NCBI GenBank assembly: GCA_937943625.1
Contig: CALEAD010000079.1
Span: forward strand, 26,061 to 90,060
From: an uncultured Anaerolineae bacterium
GTDB lineage: Bacteria; Chloroflexota; Anaerolineae; Promineifilales; Promineifilaceae
Direction of reading: 5' to 3'
Length of the DNA: 64,000 bases
Part shown: piece by piece, positions 21,093-29,805 of the stretch
Layout of the letters: each line of letters opens with the position of its first letter
Position numbering within the stretch: the first letter of the stretch is position 1
The notes under the pieces: model-generated
The model's input: only the letters and a program-made list of their open reading frames with translations
Told to the model about the DNA's origin: nothing
Database searches by the model: none
Program-made: the position numbers and the translations under genes

Positions 21093-21338
21093 CTATCCCA
21101 GAGCCAAAAAGGCAAGAATGGTAACCGTGAAGAAGGCAATAGAGGTAGCAATGGTCAATTTGTGCAGGGTTGCCTCTACACCGCGCCGCGTGCGCACGCC
21201 TCCGCTCAGGTCCGTGCCACCCCCCAAGAAACCACCCAGGTCAGAGCCTTTTACCTGGAGCAGCACCAGTACGATCATGGCAATGCCCAGGATAATTTCG
21301 ATAACGCTCAGGTAAGGAGCTAATGGTGCAAAATCCAT
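21093..21338 (-). CDS. secG: Preprotein translocase subunit SecG
   Basis: VIEIILGIAMIVLVLLQVKGSDLGGFLGGGTDLSGGVRTRRGVEATLHKLTIATSIAFFTVTILA. Confidence 0.93.
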   Translation of the reverse strand: MDFAPLAPYLSVIEIILGIAMIVLVLLQVKGSDLGGFLGGGTDLSGGVRTRRGVEATLHKLTIATSIAFFTVTILAFLALG

Positions 21339-21446
21339 CTTTCTAAATTCCTCACTACTAAAATTTGGTCATACTGCAAGCCAGGGGCGCATTATAGCAA
21401 GGCGCTGGCAAGCCGTCGAATCCAGAAGCGGCATGGCAGCCATTCT

Positions 21447-21576
21447 GGCATGGCTCATGACGCCCTGGCGAGATGCTTTACAATTTTTTCGCCCGCCAAC
21501 GACAGACCGCCGACCGCGACACTGGAGAGGTATAGTGGTCGGCGGTCTAATTTGTAAAGATGCTTTGAACCATGCT
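21447..21576. repeat. MITE-like element, copy 2
   Basis: ggcatggctcatga...gatgctttacaa...agaccgccgaccgc...gtggtcggcggtct...ttgtaaagatgctttgaaccatgc: imperfect terminal and internal inverted repeats. Confidence 0.7.
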
Positions 21577-21601
21577 CAATGCTCAATTTAACGCATTGAT
21601 T

Positions 21602-22192
21602 TCAAAAACTGGTAGGATTTTTGCCCTGAACCGCTTTGTAATTAGCTTTAATCAGCGCCATGTCTGCTTCCAGATCGCCGGTAGGCCAGACTGGCGCGCA
21701 TAAGCCTACAACCTTACGCTTATAGTCTGCAACCACCGGCAAAATGGGCACGCCCGCGCCCAGGGCAATGTAGTAGAAACCCGTTTTCCAACGCTGCACT
21801 TTGCTGCGCGTGCCTTCAGGAGAGATGGCCAGCAGCAGCTTGTCCCGCTTCTGATACACGTCTACAATCTGTTCTACCAGTCCGTGAGGTGACCTGCGGT
21901 CTACTGGGATACCTCCCAAGCGGGTGAGCAACGGTCGTAACGGGCCATTGACAAACGTATGTTTACCCAGCCACGACATCTGGATGCCAAGCGAGAACAT
22001 GATAATCAGCGTCAAGAAAAAGTCCCAGTTAGAGGTATGCGGTGCACCAATCAAAACCATTTTGGCTTGATTGGGAAACTTCCCTTCGTAACGCCAGCCC
22101 AGGGTGTGAAATAGCCAAGCGGCAAAACGCTTGAGCCATTTACCCTGACGCTGCGGTACGGCCGTCCCAATCTTAGGTATGGTCATGAACAA
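21602..22192 (-). CDS. PlsC-like 1-acyl-glycerol-3-phosphate acyltransferase family
   Basis: MVLIGAPHTSNWDFFLTL, LGGIPVDRR, LLLAISPEGTRSKVQRWKTGFYYIALGAGVPILPV. Confidence 0.85.
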   Translation of the reverse strand: MFMTIPKIGTAVPQRQGKWLKRFAAWLFHTLGWRYEGKFPNQAKMVLIGAPHTSNWDFFLTLIIMFSLGIQMSWLGKHTFVNGPLRPLLTRLGGIPVDRRSPHGLVEQIVDVYQKRDKLLLAISPEGTRSKVQRWKTGFYYIALGAGVPILPVVADYKRKVVGLCAPVWPTGDLEADMALIKANYKAVQGKNPTSF

Positions 22193-22215
22193 TCCTTTGG
22201 CCGCAAAGTGTGGAT

Positions 22216-22851
22216 TTACAGCCCGTAATTTTGCGGAATTTTACCCCGTACACCCCGGTAATGTGCCTGAATTTGCGGCAAATCCTCATCCAGGTTGCCG
22301 CTGGGGTAAAATACTGGCGCGAACTCAATAAGTTTACGGCCGTAATCAAACTTCACCGGCACAATTGGCACACCAGCGCCTACGGCAATGTGATAAAATC
22401 CATGCTTCCACTCGTTAACCCGCCGGCGCGTTCCCTCTGGCAAAATAACCAGATAGAACTGCTGGCGCTGCTTATAGGCATCTACCATTTGCCCAACCAG
22501 CCCTTGTGACGTGTGCCGCCGCACCGGCACGCCCCCTAACCAGCGCATAAGGCCCCCAAATGGCCAGCGAAAGAGCGTATGCTTGGCCATAAAAGAGAGA
22601 CGCAACCCCAGGGCAAACATCCCCAACATGCCGATGACCATATCCCAGCTAGAAGTGTGCGGGGCGATGATGAGTAGTAGCCTGGGCATATCCGGCAGTT
22701 CGCCGCGAATGCGCCAACCGAGCAGCGCCAACCCCATCACACCCAACCAATGTGTCAGGCGATTTCCGCGGCGTGGCGTCTGGGGGCCGATTTCCAGTTC
22801 TACCACCTGCTCTACGCGCGAAGTAACAGGGTTCAAGACGAAATTTGTCAT
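22216..22851 (-). CDS. PlsC-like acyltransferase, tandem paralogue of preceding gene
   Basis: LLLIIAPHTSSWDMVIGML, WLGGVPVRR, FYLVILPEGTRRRVNEWKHGFYHIAVGAGVPIVPVKFDYGRKLIEF. Confidence 0.85.
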   Translation of the reverse strand: MTNFVLNPVTSRVEQVVELEIGPQTPRRGNRLTHWLGVMGLALLGWRIRGELPDMPRLLLIIAPHTSSWDMVIGMLGMFALGLRLSFMAKHTLFRWPFGGLMRWLGGVPVRRHTSQGLVGQMVDAYKQRQQFYLVILPEGTRRRVNEWKHGFYHIAVGAGVPIVPVKFDYGRKLIEFAPVFYPSGNLDEDLPQIQAHYRGVRGKIPQNYGL

Positions 22852-22872
22852 TACCTTTTCTACCTCCCTTGA

Positions 22873-22990
22873 AAATGACCGCCGACGGCCGACCGCAAAC
22901 CGCCATACCTTTCCAGTGTCGCGGTCGGCAGTCGGCTGTCAGCGGTCGGAAAAATTGTAAAGCATCTCTCCAGAGCGTCATGAACCATGT
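22873..22990. repeat. MITE-like element, copy 3
   Basis: gaaaatgaccgccgacggccgaccgc...gcggtcggcagtcggctgtcagcggtc...ttgtaaagcatctctccagagcgtcatgaaccatg. Confidence 0.65.
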
Positions 22991-23032
22991 CCATATCTAT
23001 CAAGCTTCAGTCTTGGCAGTTCTCCTGCTCCT

Positions 23033-25834
23033 TTACGATTTCAGCTCTAGCCAATTCTGGCCAATGCTGGATTCCACCTTGAGCGGGACATCTAACTTAA
23101 AAGCATTGGACATCGTTTCAACCATTAGCGGACGCACCTGATCTAGCTCAGATTCAGGCACTTCTAGTAACAATTCATCGTGTACTTGCAACAACATTTG
23201 TGTCCGGTAACGGCCGTCTGCCAGCGCCCGGTGCAGGCGAATCATGGCAATCTTGATAATATCTGCCGCCGTACCCTGGATGGGGTGATTGATCGCCTCG
23301 CGCTCGGCGCGCAGCCACGCCTGCCGGTTACTACCGGTCATCTGGCCACGAAAAATGGGGAAATAGCGTCGGCGCCCTAGCAACGTCTCCACGTACCCCT
23401 CTTTTCTCGCCTTTTCTTTGGTGGCATCTAGATAGCGCCGGATGCCGGGAAAACGGCCGAAATACTCTTCAATATAATTTTCCGCCTCCGCCAGCGTCAG
23501 CTCGGAATCACGCGCCAGGCGATACGCCCCCATGCCATAGATCAGCCCAAAGTTGACCGCTTTGGCAAAACGCCGCTGATTATACGTCACCTGTTCCAGC
23601 GGGATGCCATACACAGCAGCGGCCGTTGTGCGGTGAATGTCCTGATCCTGCCGAAACGCCTCCAACAGCGCCTCATCCTGGCTGACATGCGCCAAAATAC
23701 GCAGCTCCACCTGCGAATAGTCAGCCGAAAGGAAGAGCCAGCCAGGACGAGCCACAAAGCCGCGGCGAATCTGCTGCCCCACCTCACTGCGAATGGGAAT
23801 GTTTTGCAGGTTCGGGTTGCTGCTGGCCAGCCGCCCGGTGACGGCTCCCGTCTGGTTAAAGCTGGTGTGCAGCCGCCCCGTTTGTGGATTCACCAGCTCT
23901 GGCAGTGCATCCACATACGTGCTTTTCAGCTTGCCCAATTCGCGGTATTCCAGAATCAGCGCGATGATGCCGGTGCTATCCCGCTCTTGCAGGCTCTCCA
24001 GCACGCCCGCAGCAGTTGAATAATGGCCACTGCTGGTCTTACTCAGCCCTTCGGTAGGCAGGCGCAGCTTTTTGAACAAAATGTCGCTCATCTGCTGCGT
24101 CGAGTTGATATTGAAAGGTTCCTTGGCAATGGCGTGAATCTCTTGTTCCAACGCCACCAACCGCGCCGCCAGGTCTTGCGACATCTGGTGAAAGAATTGC
24201 TGGTCAATGCCCACACCCGCTTGTTCCATCGCCGAAAGGACGGGAATCAGCGGCATTTCAATGTCCAGCACCTTCTCTAACCCCTTTTCGCGAATTTCGT
24301 TGCGCAATGGGGTCAAAAGGCGTAGGGTTATATCGGCATCGGCCGCACCGTAGCGGGCAGCTTCTTCAATAGGCACTTCAGCAAAACTACGCTGATTGGC
24401 CCCTTTGCCAATCAACTGGCTGATGTCTGTCATCTCGATGCCCAAACGATGGAAGGCCAGGTCTTTCAGCCCTTTGTGTTTGGTAGCAGGATCGGTTAAC
24501 CACTCGGCAATCATGGTGTCGAACACAATGGGGCTGACGCGCAGGCCATGCCGGTCAAGAACGGTATAGTCGTATTTGACATTGTGGCCTACTTTGGCAA
24601 TGGCCGGGTTGCTCAATGGGGCTTGCAGGACAGCGCGCACTTCTTCCCAACTTAGCTGATCGGGAGCACGCTGTACGGCGCCGGCAAAAAGGGAAAGCTG
24701 GCCGCTGCTGCTCTGCGCCGGGTTGGTCAGATGATTAATGGGAATGTAGTAGGCATCGGGTGGCTGCACCGCCAGGCAAAGGCCAACAATTTCCGCCGAC
24801 ATGGTGTCCAAGCTGGTCGTTTCTGTGTCGAAGCTGATCAGGCTGGCCTGGTTGAGGCGCGTGGCCAGTTCGGTTAGCTGTTGCGGCGTGCGAATGATGT
24901 GGGGCCGGGTTGGCTGGTGACCAGGAGGGTGGGCAACGACAACGGCCGTTTCCCCTTGCGGCACTTTCTCCGTTAACAAATTGGTCAGGGTACGAAACTC
25001 AAGCTGCTGAAAGAGATCGAGCACCGGGCGCACGGAAAAATCTTGCGTCACGCAGGCATTCAGGTCCAGCGTAATGGGGGCATCGGTAATGATACGCGCC
25101 AGCTTTTGGCTGAGGTAAGCGCTTTCGCGCCCGTCTGCCAGCTTTTTGGCTAATGCACCTTTGATGCGATTCAAATTGGCGTAGATGCCATCCAGGGTGC
25201 CGAATTCCTGCAACAGCTTGACGGCCGTTTTCTCGCCAATGCCACGCACACCGGGGATATTATCGCTGCTGTCCCCTACCAGCGCCTTGTAATCCACAAT
25301 CTGGTCTGGTCGCACCCCGAGCTTCTCTTGAACGGCCGTTGTGTCATACAGCTCTACCAACTGCCCACTGCGCGCCGGCAGTTCCACGCGCGTATTCTCG
25401 TCTACCAGTTGCAACAAGTCCCGGTCACCGGTAATGATGTGCACCGGCACCCCCAGCCCTTTAGCCTGCTGCGCCACCGTGCCCAGCACATCATCCGCCT
25501 CATATCCTTCCAGCGCCAAAATCGGGATATTCAGCGCGCCAATCACCTGCTTAATCCGCTCGATTTGCAGGTGCAGTTCATCCGGCATCTTCGCGCGCGT
25601 GCCTTTATATTCAGCAAAAAGCGCATCGCGGAAAGTGGCGCCCACATCAAAACTCACGGCCAGATAAGCAGGTGGGTCCGCAGACAGGATCAGGTCTAGC
25701 AACATGCGCGTAAAGCCGTAGGTAGCATTTGTGGGCTCGCCCGCTTTTGTGGCAAAGGATTCCAGCGGCAGGGCAAAGAACATGCGGTAGGCCAGCGCGT
25801 GGCCATCAATGAGGACTAATTTTTGTGTGGTCAT
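23033..25834 (-). CDS. polA: DNA polymerase I (5'-3' exo, 3'-5' exo-like and polymerase domains)
   Basis: KLVLIDGHALAYRMFFAL, VRGIGEKTAVKLLQEFG, SFDTETTSLDTMSAEIVG, SADYSQVELRILAHVSQDEAL, RRFAKAVNFGLIYGMG, QVHDELLLEVPE. Confidence 0.97.
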   Translation of the reverse strand: MTTQKLVLIDGHALAYRMFFALPLESFATKAGEPTNATYGFTRMLLDLILSADPPAYLAVSFDVGATFRDALFAEYKGTRAKMPDELHLQIERIKQVIGALNIPILALEGYEADDVLGTVAQQAKGLGVPVHIITGDRDLLQLVDENTRVELPARSGQLVELYDTTAVQEKLGVRPDQIVDYKALVGDSSDNIPGVRGIGEKTAVKLLQEFGTLDGIYANLNRIKGALAKKLADGRESAYLSQKLARIITDAPITLDLNACVTQDFSVRPVLDLFQQLEFRTLTNLLTEKVPQGETAVVVAHPPGHQPTRPHIIRTPQQLTELATRLNQASLISFDTETTSLDTMSAEIVGLCLAVQPPDAYYIPINHLTNPAQSSSGQLSLFAGAVQRAPDQLSWEEVRAVLQAPLSNPAIAKVGHNVKYDYTVLDRHGLRVSPIVFDTMIAEWLTDPATKHKGLKDLAFHRLGIEMTDISQLIGKGANQRSFAEVPIEEAARYGAADADITLRLLTPLRNEIREKGLEKVLDIEMPLIPVLSAMEQAGVGIDQQFFHQMSQDLAARLVALEQEIHAIAKEPFNINSTQQMSDILFKKLRLPTEGLSKTSSGHYSTAAGVLESLQERDSTGIIALILEYRELGKLKSTYVDALPELVNPQTGRLHTSFNQTGAVTGRLASSNPNLQNIPIRSEVGQQIRRGFVARPGWLFLSADYSQVELRILAHVSQDEALLEAFRQDQDIHRTTAAAVYGIPLEQVTYNQRRFAKAVNFGLIYGMGAYRLARDSELTLAEAENYIEEYFGRFPGIRRYLDATKEKARKEGYVETLLGRRRYFPIFRGQMTGSNRQAWLRAEREAINHPIQGTAADIIKIAMIRLHRALADGRYRTQMLLQVHDELLLEVPESELDQVRPLMVETMSNAFKLDVPLKVESSIGQNWLELKS

Positions 25835-25907
25835 GGGGCAATTATACCGCAGCACCCCCAGACAAACCTGGCTGGGTTTCTTCCTCTATTTTGCCTCCCT
25901 TGAAAAT

Positions 25908-25931
25908 GACGGCCGACGGCCGTCGGCCGTC
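25908..25931. repeat. Perfect 24-bp palindrome GACGGCCGACGGCCGTCGGCCGTC
   Basis: Sequence equals its own reverse complement; lies between divergent polA and the DUF309-like gene. Confidence 0.9.
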
Positions 25932-25932
25932 T

Positions 25933-25991
25933 GTAGCGCAGTTTTCCCAACCGCGTGTCGAACTGAAAGTTCGATTTACGAAGGAGAGTTC
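25933..25991 (+). repeat. Dispersed intergenic repeat C, copy 2
   Basis: gtagcgcagttttcccaaccgcgtgtcgaactgaaagttcgatttacgaaggagagttc; see 19171-19227. Confidence 0.65.
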
Positions 25992-26162
25992 ACCGGCTGC
26001 ACCGACCACCATGAATGAAAATGGAACGCAAGGTGCCGAGCCTGCGTGCACCAGGTTTGGCAACCTGGGCTATATGCACAACCGTCCGCGGACGGCCGTT
26101 CACGGGCGGCTGTCTGCGGTCACTTACGAAGGAATTGGCAACGTGAATTAAAACGTGAGAAG

Positions 26163-26200
26163 AGAAGGCCAACTTTTGCCAGAGGTTGGCCTTTTCTTTT
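26163..26200 (+). terminator. Rho-independent terminator-like hairpin in the 5' leader of the following gene
   Basis: aaggccaac (26165-26173) / gttggcctt (26185-26193) followed by cttttctttt; about 15 bp upstream of ATG 26215. Confidence 0.6.
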
Positions 26201-26214
26201 GTTACAATTGGCAC

Positions 26215-27081
26215 ATGATCAATGAGAAGCATGTCCCATTAATTGTTGGCTTTGTTTCTGACCTGATGTTCCAGACGCGCATCGCGCATACGGTACAGGA
26301 AATCGGCTTTCACGCCCAGTGGGTGGAAAATGCTGAAGAGATTGGCAGTATAGACCCGACCGCTCCGCAAGAGACCCCTGGCGAAATGCTACACGGCCGT
26401 GAAGGAAAACTGTTCGAGCAGATCACGGCCTGGCAACCGTCGCTATTGCTGTTCGACTTGAATAGCCGCGCCATTCCCTGGCACATCTGGATTCCCATTC
26501 TCAAATCGTCGCCGGCCACGCGCCGCATTCCCATCCTCTGCTTTGGCCCGCACGAGGATGTGGCGATGATGAACGAGGCAAAGCGCATCGGTGCAGACGC
26601 CGTGTTGGCGCGCTCTCGCTTTACCAGCGACATGGCGCAATTGCTGCAGCGCTACGCGCGCGTCCCTGATTACGACGGCGTGCAGCGCGCGTGCAGTACG
26701 CCCCTCAGTGAACTGGGCCGGCGTGGGATCGAGATGTTCAATGCGGGAGAGTATTACAAGTGCCACGACGATCTGGAAGCGGCCTGGGTCGCAGACCAGG
26801 GTCCTGGCCGCGATCTGTATCGCGGCATTTTGCAGGTAGCGATTGCCCTGTACCAGGTGCAACGCGGCAACTATCGCGGCGCCGTGAAGATGCTGCTGCG
26901 CGTGCGGCAATGGCTAGACCCGCTGCCAGACGTATGCCGTGGGGTACAGGTGGCGCGCCTGCGTGAGAATGCGCAGCATATCTATGCGCAAGTGCAGGCA
27001 CTGGGCAGCGAAAATCTAGCCCAATTTGATTGGTCTATTGTGGAACCGGTCGTCTGGGAGGAGGGAAACAGCGGGGGGTGA
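26215..27081 (+). CDS. Receiver-like N-terminal domain fused to DUF309-type helical domain
   Basis: N-term REC-like fold (LLLFDLNSRAIPWHIWIPILK...RRIPILCFG); C-term GIEMFNAGEYYKCHDDLEAAWVADQGPGRDLYRGILQVAIALYQVQRGNYRGAVKMLLR (DUF309). Confidence 0.75.
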   Translation: MINEKHVPLIVGFVSDLMFQTRIAHTVQEIGFHAQWVENAEEIGSIDPTAPQETPGEMLHGREGKLFEQITAWQPSLLLFDLNSRAIPWHIWIPILKSSPATRRIPILCFGPHEDVAMMNEAKRIGADAVLARSRFTSDMAQLLQRYARVPDYDGVQRACSTPLSELGRRGIEMFNAGEYYKCHDDLEAAWVADQGPGRDLYRGILQVAIALYQVQRGNYRGAVKMLLRVRQWLDPLPDVCRGVQVARLRENAQHIYAQVQALGSENLAQFDWSIVEPVVWEEGNSGG

Positions 27082-27091
27082 ACTTCCCTGG

Positions 27092-27769
27092 CTACTCGTT
27101 GATCTCTAGTTGCAATGGCTCGCCCATGATGGTGGCGGGCTGACGCCGGAGGACGTCCCACAGGGCAACCAGGGTAGCAGCCGTTTCGCGCAGCTCGTAC
27201 CATTCGGCGCCGCGATACGGCCGTAAATCAGCCCCTACCCCCACCACACGCATGCCCAGGTTGGCGCAGGTGAAAAGCGCGCGCGGCAAATGAAAGACCT
27301 GCGTCACCAACACGGCCGTTTCCACACCAAAGATGTGGCGCGCGCGGTAACAGGTATCATACGTGCGCAAACCGGCATAATCAGGTTGGATCGCTTCTGG
27401 CGGCACACCGCGGCCAATGGCATACGCCGTCATCGCCTGCGGCTCATTATAATGGGACTCGCGATTGTCGCCGCTGACGATCAGCTTGCTCACCACACCC
27501 TGCTCGTAAAGCTGCACGGCCGTTTCCATGCGATCTCGCAACACTGGACTGAGACGGCCGTTGGCATAAACGGCCGCGCCAAACACAATGGCCACCGGCT
27601 TTCGCGGGACATTTTCCACAGCAAACATCTCTCCTGCATACGCCAGCTTAACTCCCCAGCGCCACAACCAGGGCAACAGCGCCAGCGCCAGTAAGAATAG
27701 CAGCACGCGGCCACACCCCTGGCGCTTACTGCGTCCAGCCACAGGCTTGGGATTCTGCGTTTCACTCAT
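27092..27769 (-). CDS. DUF218 / SanA-YdcF family protein
   Basis: VAIVFGAAVYANGRLSPVLRDRMETAVQLYEQGVVSKLIVSGDNRESHYNEPQAMTAYAIGRGVPPEAI. Confidence 0.88.
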   Translation of the reverse strand: MSETQNPKPVAGRSKRQGCGRVLLFLLALALLPWLWRWGVKLAYAGEMFAVENVPRKPVAIVFGAAVYANGRLSPVLRDRMETAVQLYEQGVVSKLIVSGDNRESHYNEPQAMTAYAIGRGVPPEAIQPDYAGLRTYDTCYRARHIFGVETAVLVTQVFHLPRALFTCANLGMRVVGVGADLRPYRGAEWYELRETAATLVALWDVLRRQPATIMGEPLQLEINE

Positions 27770-27896
27770 CAACAGATTCTCCTATTACGCCCTGCTTTAT
27801 ACAGCAACACGGCGCAGTTTTTCAAGCCTGGTCAGCAGACTCTCAGCATGAATAGCATCAATTTGCCCAGCTTTTCTAAGAAAAATGGACAATATA

Positions 27897-27926
27897 TTGA
27901 CAATATGTGAACGATCAGTTTAGAAT
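27897..27926 (+). promoter_or_regulatory. Sigma-70-like promoter (TTGACA - 18 bp - TAGAAT) with direct repeat GACAATAT
   Basis: gGACAATATattGACAATATgtgaacgatcagttTAGAAT, about 95 bp upstream of the SDR gene. Confidence 0.55.
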
Positions 27927-28019
27927 AGGAGGCGTTGTTCAATATGCTGGTCAGTTGCCCGCCAGCACCTGATACGAAACCCGACTAACACGCTTACAAA
28001 CTCAATTTTAGGAACCCTT

Positions 28020-28661
28020 ATGAAAACCGCCATCATTTGGGGTGCGCATGGCGGCATTGGTCGCGCCCTGTGTACCCTACTAAAGCAAGAAGATTGGTAC
28101 GTCGTTGCCATCAGCCGTCATGCCGATGTGTTAGAAGCGGCTGTTGACCTTTCGCTGCAAGCAGACGTCAACAGTGAATATGACGTGCAGCGCGCCATTC
28201 AAGCAGCCAGCTTCGAGATTGACGCGGCGCAGTTGTGGATTTATGCCGTCGGTGATATTACGGCCGTTCCTGTGCAGCGTATGTCCCTGGGCGAATGGCA
28301 GCGTATTTTGCACGCAAACCTGACCGGCGCCTTTCTCACCACGCATCACAGCTTACCCTTGTTGGCAAGCGACGCCCACCTCTTCTACCTGGGCGCCGTC
28401 AGTGAGCGACTGCGCCTGCCAGGGCTGTCTGCCTACGTAGCTGCTAAAGCAGGCCTGGAGGCGTTTGCCGAGGCACTGCGCAAAGAAGAACGCCGGCGCA
28501 AGGTAACCGTGGTGCGCCCCGGAGCCGTAGCCACACCGCTGTGGCACAAAGTACCCATGGCGCTGCCCAAAAATGCAGCAACAGCAGAAAAAGTTGCCAC
28601 ACTCATCCTAAAGGCCTATCATAGTGGGCAGAGTGGCCATTTGGATATAACCGCACATTGA
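28020..28661 (+). CDS. SDR family oxidoreductase
   Basis: KTAIIWGAHGGIGRALCTLLKQEDWYVVAISRH; LSAYVAAKAGLEAFAEALRKEE (YxxxK); VVRPGAVATPLW. Confidence 0.87.
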   Translation: MKTAIIWGAHGGIGRALCTLLKQEDWYVVAISRHADVLEAAVDLSLQADVNSEYDVQRAIQAASFEIDAAQLWIYAVGDITAVPVQRMSLGEWQRILHANLTGAFLTTHHSLPLLASDAHLFYLGAVSERLRLPGLSAYVAAKAGLEAFAEALRKEERRRKVTVVRPGAVATPLWHKVPMALPKNAATAEKVATLILKAYHSGQSGHLDITAH

Positions 28662-28675
28662 CCTGAAGCATACCC

Positions 28676-29272
28676 ATGAACAGACCGATCGAAATCCTCG
28701 AAACCTTTTACCAGCGCATGATGCCCCTTTTTACGCCACAAGCTGAGCGCCTGTTGGAAACCATCAACCGCGAAACCTTTCGCGAAGTGGCATTCCGCTA
28801 CACCTTTTCTGTCGAGGCCATGACCAAAATCAGCCACATCATTGAGGACGCGGCGCTGAGCAGTTATCGCCAGACAGATTTTCACGCTTCTTTCCAATAT
28901 CTTTCGCGCCTGGTGCCCCAGAAGGACAGATACGTTCGCCTGGCAAGCGCCAGCAAAAAGCTGTGGCTGTACGGCGCACCTGACCTGGTAGACAACACAT
29001 CGTTAAATGCGCTGCTCACATCGCCACAGGTAGTGCACGTGGATACCAGTGGCACACCGTTGGTCAACTATTGGTACGTGGTGGCCTATGGGGATGATGT
29101 AAGTATGACTTTGCTGGCACAAGAAATTCCCGCGCTCAGCGGCTCAGAACGCTATTATGAGGGCTTTTACACCTTCGATGTGAACAGTGCCTATCAGGTA
29201 ATTGCTATTTTGCACCGCATTTACCCAGACCTTGTGCCAGAACCCATAGTGCCGGAGTTTAGGATAAGGTAA
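28676..29272 (+). CDS. DICT-like sensory domain protein
   Basis: FQYLSRLVPQKDRYVRLASASKKLWLYGAPD...NYWYVVAYGDDVSMTLLAQE resembles the DICT domain pattern. Confidence 0.5.
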   Translation: MNRPIEILETFYQRMMPLFTPQAERLLETINRETFREVAFRYTFSVEAMTKISHIIEDAALSSYRQTDFHASFQYLSRLVPQKDRYVRLASASKKLWLYGAPDLVDNTSLNALLTSPQVVHVDTSGTPLVNYWYVVAYGDDVSMTLLAQEIPALSGSERYYEGFYTFDVNSAYQVIAILHRIYPDLVPEPIVPEFRIR

Positions 29273-29276
29273 CAGG

Positions 29277-29747
29277 ATGCCTGTTTTTGACTTTTGCTTT
29301 CAGATTAATGCGCCGCTCACGGCCGTTTCCGGCTTTCACCACGATACGCGCATTCTCAAAAAGCTGACGCCGCCGCCCATTTTTGTGCAAATTCACCGCT
29401 TTGAACCGCTGGCAGAGGGGTCAGAAGCGGAATTTACGCTCTGGTTTGGGCCGCTGCCGGTGCGCTGGCTGGCGATTCACAGCAACGTCAGCCAGGCCGG
29501 TTTTACAGATACGCAGGCAAAAGGGCCTTTGCACCGCTGGGTGCACACGCATCGCTTTGCGGCCGTTTCCGCAAACGTCACCCAGGTGCACGAACACATT
29601 GAGTATGAGCACGACAGCGGCTGGCGTGGCCTCTTCAGCCGCCTGCTTTTTGCCCGCCCTGGATTGTACTTCCTCTTCACGGCGCGCAAATTCCTTACTC
29701 GCTGGCACGTGGCGCGCGCCCTGCACAGTGTTCAATCCGCAACCTGA
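29277..29747 (+). CDS. SRPBCC family protein
   Basis: FDFCFQINAPLTAVSGFHHDTRILKKLTPPPIFVQIHRFEPLAEGSEAEFTLWFGPLPVRWLAIHSNV...THRFAAVSANVTQVHEHIEYEHDSGWRGLFSRLLFARPGL. Confidence 0.75.
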   Translation: MPVFDFCFQINAPLTAVSGFHHDTRILKKLTPPPIFVQIHRFEPLAEGSEAEFTLWFGPLPVRWLAIHSNVSQAGFTDTQAKGPLHRWVHTHRFAAVSANVTQVHEHIEYEHDSGWRGLFSRLLFARPGLYFLFTARKFLTRWHVARALHSVQSAT

Positions 29748-29805
29748 AATCGGTGGCGGTCAGCCGTCGGCGGTTAGCCGTCATTTACGGAGGAGTTTTC
29801 CCATC

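Noticed and set aside
21602-22851. Frameshifted single acyltransferase gene
   Set aside because: Both ORFs have complete PlsC-like motifs (HTS.WD and PEGTR); a tandem paralogous pair is the better explanation.
29383-29805. N-terminal extension of the 646-aa CrtI-like ORF
   Set aside because: Overlaps the SRPBCC gene in another frame; FAD-binding GAGIGG motif begins right after ATG 29806, which has an upstream ggagg-type RBS.
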